From contig NC_134999.1 in NCBI RefSeq assembly GCF_051020985.1, forward strand, positions 34,071,160-34,135,159: DNA of 64,000 nt, written 5' to 3'. Shown here piece after piece: positions 56,655 through 64,000 of the stretch. The position numbers were made by a program, and so were the translations under genes. Each line of letters starts with the position of its first letter. Positions within the stretch are counted from its first letter, which is position 1. Source of the DNA: Nomia melanderi. Its lineage: Eukaryota > Arthropoda > Insecta > Hymenoptera > Halictidae. The notes beneath the pieces are model-generated. The model saw nothing but the letters and a program-made list of their open reading frames with translations, was not told the origin of the DNA and did not search any database.

Positions 56655-59600
56655 CTGTAACAGCGGAACAAAGTTGCCTCGTTTTAGTCGGCGGTCTGTC
56701 GTCGGGAGTTAACGGCGAACGACGACAGGCGGAGACGGGGGGAGGCTCTCGCCGAGATTTTCCGAGGGACGGGGGTGGTGGTTTTTGGCAAATCTCGCGG
56801 ACACCGGCCGCAACAGTGAAAGTTTCCGGGGACTTTAACGGTGGACCGAGTTCGCGATTGCGGTAGTTTTAACGAATTCTCGCGGGCACTCGGCTTTTGG
56901 CAAACTTCGCGAGGAACGGGGACCGTCGAGCTTTCAGCGCGCTGGAAGACGCGTATTCCTGACGGCTGTCGCCTGTGTTCTTCTCCGTTACGAGCGGCTC
57001 TCGTTCCGTGTCCTCCGGGTACGCGCGGGACGCGAGGAGAGACGTGTAACGAGAATGGCACCGCGTTTTTGTTCGCGAAATCACTTGCTGGCAGCTGCCA
57101 GCTGTATCTCCGACGAAGTTCTTCGTCGGACATGCTGACGTTAAGCTAACTGAAAGCAATTATATCTGGGAAGCGTAAGGTATGCCGTTAACTAAGTTTC
57201 AGAACAGATTTTTTCGCAGTGTAAGTCCTCTGAGATGACGGAGATATTGTCGGACTTATGTTTGAACGGGCGCATCGCTGTTTGGTCGAAGCGATGGTAA
57301 AAAAGCTCGGTCGATCGCGAGCTCGAGTCCCGTCGAGATAAAATTAAGCGACGCGTCATCTTCGAGAGGATCCGAGATTCGCGAGGCGGATCCGCGCGGG
57401 ACTTTCTTCGACCGTCCGTCCTTCGGAAGCTAATAAATGCAGTTATGCCCGGCCCCCAGAAATGCAGTTCTCCTTGGCTCCTTTCTAACTGATGACACGT
57501 GACGTCATAGCGGGTAGCGGATGAAAGTCTATAATCGATCGATCGCACCCGTTCTCTTGATTAGGCTCGATGCAATCGGCGCGCGGCTGCCTCGTCGCGA
57601 TTGCGTAACCGCAACGGTTGCACATCGGGACGAAACGCGGCTCTTTCTCACGGTTGTTTCGTTCACGCCGGCTGCCAGCTGACACGTATCGAGCCGTTAG
57701 CCGATAAATAATAACAATAAATACGAGAGGTGTTACACCGAGCTACGATATAGAGCAGCCGCTTGTCAACCCGTGGATTAATTATCGCTTCGCGCGGCTT
57801 ACACCTTTGAGAATCATTCTCGCGTTCGAAACAACGGTCCTAGCTTTACATGATTCTACGTTCTTCCGACAACCTAGTTTAAATAACATACAGTCCAATC
57901 AGACTCGAGTCTTATTTTAATCCTCGTTGCTTTAAGACGTTGACTATCCTATATTTTATGTAATGAAAATGAAATGAATTCTATAGACATTGTTATTAGA
58001 AATGACAAACATTGTATTTAGGAACTCAATAACTTTCAGTTTCATTTTGTAGACGATTCGCCCTTTTTAGCGTCAGTACTTGGGGGCCTGAGAGATAGAC
58101 CAGGCCCATTGACAAATTTATGACCGAGGTGACCACCAGGACCTGGGTCACGTACGCCCTCGTCTGAAGAGGTTTCCTTCGTAGAAAAGCGTTGAGGAAA
58201 AGTTAGTTAGTCGCCGTTCCTCGTTAGAGCCACATCGCGTAATAAATATATTTAACCTGACTACGGACTTAGTTTTTATTTTAGTAGCCCTACAATTTTT
58301 ATGATATTTTCTTTAGATTTATTGGATTGAAGAAAATATTATTGAGCACACCGTCACCAAATAAGCGCTGGTAGCGAACAATAGGCAACCGGAATGCTTC
58401 GGGACACATTATTTCGTTAAACTCGACGGTAAAATAATTAACAAGAAGCAAGGGGAGAGGGTCACGGATAGTCGGATGGAAAGCAGACCGCTAAAAGCGC
58501 GGTGAAATAAAATCGATACCCTGCAAATTCATCGAGGCGTTGAGACGCTCTCGAACGGCGGCGACAGTGACGGCGCGAGGAAATTTGCAAAGCAGATTTC
58601 CCGCATTTTCGTCGGCCGGCTGGGTCGCCGCCGCTTTTCCCTCGCTCCCTTTTATCTGCAATCTACCCGGCCGCTGATACGAGACTCCTGTCCGCGTTAC
58701 TTTCCGCGCGGAGCTCGCAAACACCGTAGGATCCCGAAAAAAACCGTAGAAAATCGCGCGACCGCCCTGTTTATCGACGTTCCCGTCTCTCGACGGGACT
58801 CCACCTTCCACCCGGCATTAGGGGAACGAATTTCCTTCACGAATGAGCGTTATCGTTCCACGATTCCACTAAGCAGAAACTTCCGACCCACGAAACTTAG
58901 GGAAGCCGATCCCTCCTCCAGAATCGAAGAGTAATCGGCAGAAGTTGCGGCGCCAATTAATCGAGCAATCGATCAAACACCTACCCGACAACTCCGACTA
59001 CATCCCCGAGAACCATACTTCCCACCGCAGGAACATTTTTCCTCCGACGTTCCTCGGTCAAACGGATTATCAGAATCCATCAACGGAACTTCGCTCGCGC
59101 GGAGTGTTCCACTCGGCCAACTGAAATACTGGATCCAGTCTTCCCCCTGCTTAACTTTCCGATCGCGTTCTCGCGGAGGAGCGACCAGCGAGAATCAATT
59201 GGCCCGAAAACAGGGTCGAAAAAAGAAAGCCGCGGAAATGGTTGGCGGAGGGACCGGCCGGAGATGGAAACGGGGACGGCGAGAAGAAGGGTGCGAGTAA
59301 GACGGGACAAAAGAAAAATTAGAGCGAGCGTTCCCGGGTCGGCCTCGATTTCCTCGCCGTTTTTTCCCGGCGTAAACCGCTGTCGTTACGGCGATTAGAG
59401 CCGGCCGTTACTCGCGTTTCCGGGTGCCAAGGGTGAAGATGAAAAACCGAGGGGGCTCGCGGGGCGAGAGGGGCGGGAGAATTGGCTGCGCTTGCAGCGG
59501 CGGCGGGGAGGAACGGGGAGCGAGTCGTGTGATGTTGGTGCAAAGTCGAGAGGCGGCAGGAACATCTTAGCCCCTTTTCCCGTCTGGTTGCCGGGCGTGC

Positions 59601-61244
59601 TGCATGAAACTCACGACACAAATTATAATTAGCGGGTGTCAGCGGCACAGAGGACGGGAGTGAGCCGGCACGTAGGTGGCTAAAGTACCGACAAGGGACG
59701 CTGAAGAGCGCCGGCTGCCTCCGGTGCGACGGTTCTTCTTGATTTTCACGGGATCCCGATGGCGCCGCCCGATAGCCGCATAATCAAAGGATAAACAGGC
59801 TCCCGGCTTTTCCTTCGAATCGCTTGATCAAAAGGAATCCCTCAGCCTCGCGATCCGCAGGATTCCAGGCTCCACCGAGTCAGTATTAATTCTGTAATTC
59901 GCCCGGCCGGCGAGGTCTCTCCGCCGTTCGCCGGGTAATGGACCGCTAAAGCGCCGGCAAAAACTGTGATTAAAAGTTCCCGCGGCCTCTCCTCGTCTCT
60001 GAGGCTCGCGCGGAGATATCGAAGTTTCGCGGGCACCTATAACCTCGTTGTTTCATTTATCCGCCCTCCATCGCGCGTCCCCCGCGCGCGCGAAGTTTCA
60101 GCGGGTGGAACGGAATTAGGCGCTGCGCTTAGCTAGATAAGCATCCCCTTGATACTCCGAACGGCTTCTTCCACCCCTTTTTCGCCGGGAATTTATCCCG
60201 CGCTTCGTATGGATGAAGTTTACGACGCGACGCCCCCTTTTTTCTTTTAATTCGCAGTCCGGGTTTACGGCTGACGAGCTGCCGCTGCTGGTTTGGCGTG
60301 GTCGCTGATAGCGGTTGGAACTGGTTGTAATTGTCCTGGTGCTTGTAGAACGATGTTCTTGGTAATATCAAATCGTTGATAGTTGTTACCAATTAACCCT
60401 AATCGTGCCACGTGTTTTTATAACGAATCATACCGCGACGTGACTTTGTCGCTTATGAGAATAAGGGGAATAATTAAAACGTTATTGTTTTCGTTTATCA
60501 GGCACAAATCTTAAGAGCCCAACACTTGGAAATGCAATATGAAATAATCAGAGAATTTAAGTAAAACATTCAAATGTGAGTCAAAGTCACATCGTCTTCT
60601 GATTAGGGTTAATAAGGAAACAAATACAAATTGAAAACAAAGATCAATATGTAAGAGTTTCTAATGTCATATCAAAACGAAAGGTGACAGAGTCGTCTCC
60701 CGACTGCGGAAACATAAAGTTCGTCGCAGCTTCTCGCACCGCGAGGTCCGCTCGGCCATCGCGGTCGGGCGGCACGAACAATTCGGAATCCTTTTAACTT
60801 AATAAACCGCGGGGCCAGTGAATTATACCAGCGCGTGGTCGGACAATTAGCGGGTAAGTTGGTCGGCAGCAGTGGCCCGTTGTTTCCCGGCTCGTCGGCC
60901 GGTGATTCTGTTACGGTGAGCCACTGGCGAGAGTAACCGGAATGCTGATAGACAAGTTGCCCGCTCGAAAACTGAATTATCCGACGTCGGCCCCGCGTCG
61001 AAAGGCTCGCGCGCTCCGCGTTACGCTCTGCATGGCCGCCGACCCAGTTACAGCCGCGCTCTCGATGTTATATAATTGACAGAGCGATACCGCGATCGAG
61101 CAATTAATGCCTCGAGCCTCGGGGTCCCATTGTGTGAAATCACTACCGGGCACGGTGACCTATAAAACTAGGCCGGCGAACGTTCGTTTTCGCGCCGAGC
61201 CGGACGGGTTTCGCGCGAGACGAAAGAGAAGAAGAGGAACGGGC

Positions 61245-61297
61245 AGAGGAGAGAGAGAGGGAGAGAGAGAGGAAGAGGAGGAGGAGAGAAAAAAAGA
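61245..61297. repeat. Purine (GA/GGA) tract
   Basis: About 50 bases of GA, GAGG and A runs on the plus strand. Confidence 0.8.
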
Positions 61298-63714
61298 GCA
61301 GCCCGGACGTTTACGCGCGACCGGGAATAAATAATGGGCCAATAAATGTTAACGGTACTCGGATATTTTCACGTGAACCGCGCTTGGAGGGGATACAATG
61401 TTGTGGTCTGATTGGACGGGGAGCACTTCGGCACCCGGTAGCCGCGCGTGTTAATTGGAAATCGAGTCTTCGCGCTGTTCCTCGACGGCGCGACCCGCCT
61501 CGGAACACGCGGACGTGTCCAAACAGGCGCATATATCTTTGCGCCGCGTCGCTGCCAACTTCCTTACGCTGCCTTCGGAGGTTTCGCAACGTGACGCGTC
61601 TATTTTAGCGAGCAGCGCGTCGAAGCCCGGCTCACGGGCAATTTGTTCTCGAGAACGGGATCGATGCCGATCGCTACTCGCCTCTGGTCTTCGCCGGTTG
61701 TCTGATCTCCGGAATACGCCGGCCAAAAATATCTCGTCGAGTACGGTCATTTGCAGTGGTGCTAACTTTAACCGTACAGGACGTCGAGTATCGAGTCGTG
61801 TCTTATTTATTGGTGACGCAAAGATTCTTCACCGAGGAATATTCTCCGGCAATTCTGTATAGGGAAGGTTGGTCGGAGGTAAGTGGAACGGGTAGGTCGT
61901 AGATATCCGAGAGATTCGAAACAGAGTATTCTATATGGTCCACGTAAATTGAAGAAACTCGAGGTCGCAGGCGCCCGGGTCCCTAAACGGAATTAATTAG
62001 ATCAGCAGTCGCGGAATTTTATCTCTCCGGAGATCCAACGTTATTTACGAGGGGGACGAGTCCCGAGGTGTAAAGCGGCGGGGTTTATCTCGCGAGATAA
62101 TTATTTATCGCTAACTGCCGCGAGTTTCTCGCAATTCTCGGCCGGAGCACGCCCGACTGAGCCCGGCTCGCGACTGCTCGGAATTAATGTTTAAGGTGCG
62201 ACGACGGCCGAACGTACGCCTCGTGTGTCGGGCCTGACGCAGCCAGTGTTCTAGGGTCAATCAGCAGTGTCAACAGCGGCAATAATAGAACGAGCAAACA
62301 AAATCTACGGCGCCACGGGATTACACTGTGTAACCGGATCCCAGGTACGGAGGAGCGAGGGGAGGCGGTCGCGTGGAAACTCAGCGAATCTCGCCGTGGA
62401 TCCGCCGAGTCCCTCCGAGTCGGTGGAAAACGAACGCCGTTCGAATATCTTATCGTTCGAGAACAGCTTCACGCTTGCGCCACGCTGGATTCGCAGACGA
62501 TAACTCTCGCGGTTAATTGAACGGCACGAGAGGAAACGCGAAGAATCCTAGAAACGATTAATGGATTCGATAATGGACGGATAAAGATGACTCACGGGTG
62601 CGAACGGACTGTCCTTCGACGAATTCTACCGATCGAACGATTTCTTCTGTGTACTCGGATGACTACATTGCGCGGGGGCGGATATCGCCGGGGATATAAC
62701 GCGACGAAGAGAAAATTGGATATTATTATGCGAAAGGGAGAGATTCAGTCGAAAGGGCAGCTATAAAAGCAGACCCTCGGACCCGTAGTCAGCCGAACCG
62801 TTTTCCACCGGCGATTGAACCGTCGGGGGACGAAAGTCACGGAAAACGGCCGACGCAACCGTTCGCCGGCGTTTTCGCAAAGCGTTGCGCGACCGTCGAC
62901 CCGTGAAACAAGACGTAATAATACAGTCGGAGGCCCGATGGAAACGGAGGAGAGACCAGTGACCTTTAACTTCGCCGGAGAAAGTGACGCGGACGAAGGA
63001 GATCGGGACCGTGCCCGGCCAGACGGCAGGAGAACGTGCCACGGGGCACGAGCCGGTATTTTTAATCGCGTCCTTGCTCGGACCGACGATCGATTTCTCG
63101 CCGGTGTATCGGCAAAACCGTGATAAATCTCCCCCAGTTCCGTAAATAAACGTTCCTCGTGGCGCGACATACCCGCGGCTGTAGCGTGAAAAGTTTGTCT
63201 GCCTATCGCCGGCTAATTCCACTAGTCCTAATAATAACGGCGACTCGCCGACAGTGACGTACCGCCGTAATACATTTCGTCCGTCAAAGCGGCACCGACA
63301 GACGCTGGAAAATCGAACAAAGTGCGAGACTCGAGTAGAAACTGTAAGTAACAAGCCGAATACTCGGCAGTCCGAGTGTCTCGAGAGCTGAAACTAGTTT
63401 CTCCGAAAAAGGAAGCCACGTCTCTACGACTACGGACGCGGAACGATCTCATGGCTCTCGGAATTGCCGGCAGTCGTCGGTTCGTGGGACGGCTAATCAG
63501 AAAAATTGACGGCGATACCGGGAAACGTCGGCGCAAAAGTGGACCAAGACGATTTTCTAACGGGGTCGTTAGGTAATTGTCGGGGATTCCACGGAGCCGG
63601 CGCGCCGTTACACCGGCGCGTATTTCCATAAAAATTCAATCGACGACGACCGTCGGTGTCGCGGCGAGAAGGATTCCGGGCGAGCTTCAAAATTCGAAAG
63701 TAGTCCAACGAGCA

Positions 63715-63733
63715 GCGCGCGCGCGCGCGCGCG
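63715..63733. repeat. (GC)n alternating tract
   Basis: Nineteen bases of uninterrupted GC dinucleotide, a classic Z-DNA-prone sequence. Confidence 0.9.
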
Positions 63734-64000
63734 TTAGCGCCATGTGCCGTTCGACCTCGTTCGACGCGAGAGTAATCGCTCGCGCGATGTAACTGGAATT
63801 AACCCTCTCGAGAACCTTTGGAATCTCTAAGAAAGTCTTTCCGCGGTGCACTGAATTATGCATCGAAAAGAAAACCGCGTGTCGTCCTCGCGTTATTCGA
63901 ATAATTATACCATCCGCGGGGCAGGTTTCGATTTTAGATATCGAACCTCGAGATCGCCGTTATGCGTGCTCGCCGCGCTGTGAAATGAATGAAAATCATC

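Larger units (their letters stand above)
56655..64000 (-). other. Upstream of known GckIII exons; no gene recognised
   Basis: CpG-rich DNA whose open frames are arginine/serine-rich and lack domains. It should contain at least part of the intron leading to the GckIII first exon. Minus-strand donor-like sites occur (for example CACCC|GTGAGT near 62597), but no short ATG-containing exon with the right phase was convincing. A purine tract lies at 61245-61297 and a GC alternating tract at 63715-63733. Confidence 0.45.

Noticed and set aside
56684..57133. ATG-led minus-strand frame just upstream of the GckIII N-lobe exon (MSDEELRRRYS...)
   Set aside because: No in-phase donor that would join to the exon at 56654; arginine-rich; not similar to GCK-III N-termini.

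Overview
This is a eukaryotic nuclear window. It has short GT-AG introns, multi-exon genes, AATAAA polyadenylation signals, microsatellites and no bacterial operon structure. The gene set (a DLGAP/vulcan scaffold, a GCK-III kinase, an OGFOD1/sudestada1 hydroxylase) and the protein sequences fit an insect. The CpG-rich non-coding DNA, CG-rich simple repeats and small TTAA-bounded inverted-repeat elements suggest a hymenopteran, perhaps a bee. That last step is inference from style, not from a species marker.

Layout. (1) Positions 1 to 30568, minus strand: a roughly 30 kb gene for a DLGAP/GKAP (SAPAP) postsynaptic scaffold, the orthologue of Drosophila vulcan. I could join thirteen coding exons with consistent splice phases, from an ATG at 30568 to an exon that runs off the left edge. 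The GKAP homology domain is encoded by 1677-2225. After it the frame stays open for about 560 codons, ending inside a tandem 11-residue repeat. (2) Positions 26898 to 28703, plus strand: an intronless 601-codon OGFOD1/sudestada1 gene nested antisense in a vulcan intron, with a cluster of CACGTG E-boxes upstream. (3) Positions 30569 to about 41185: vulcan 5' flank (CpG-rich, no gene recognised), then probable 3' UTR or downstream flank of the next gene, rich in GA/CT and TA tracts. (4) Positions 41186 to 56654, minus strand: GckIII (STK24/25/26 family) in eight coding exons, with an 11.8 kb intron after the exon that holds the glycine-rich loop. The first coding exon was not found. (5) Positions 56655 to 64000: CpG-rich DNA upstream of the known GckIII exons, with no supported gene.

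Functional links are loose. DLGAP scaffolds act under the synaptic membrane with PSD-95/Shank-type proteins. GckIII works with CCM3/PDCD10 and STRIPAK in cell polarity and tube integrity. OGFOD1 hydroxylates ribosomal protein RPS23. Nothing indicates a single pathway. The points most worth a second look are the 11-mer repeat tail on the DLGAP protein, a duplicated SLDWRV motif in adjacent exons, the nested intronless OGFOD1 with its E-box cluster, the RGD minisatellite inside GckIII, and several TTAA-ended hairpin elements in the large introns. I found no defence system, phage, operon or other novel multi-gene system.
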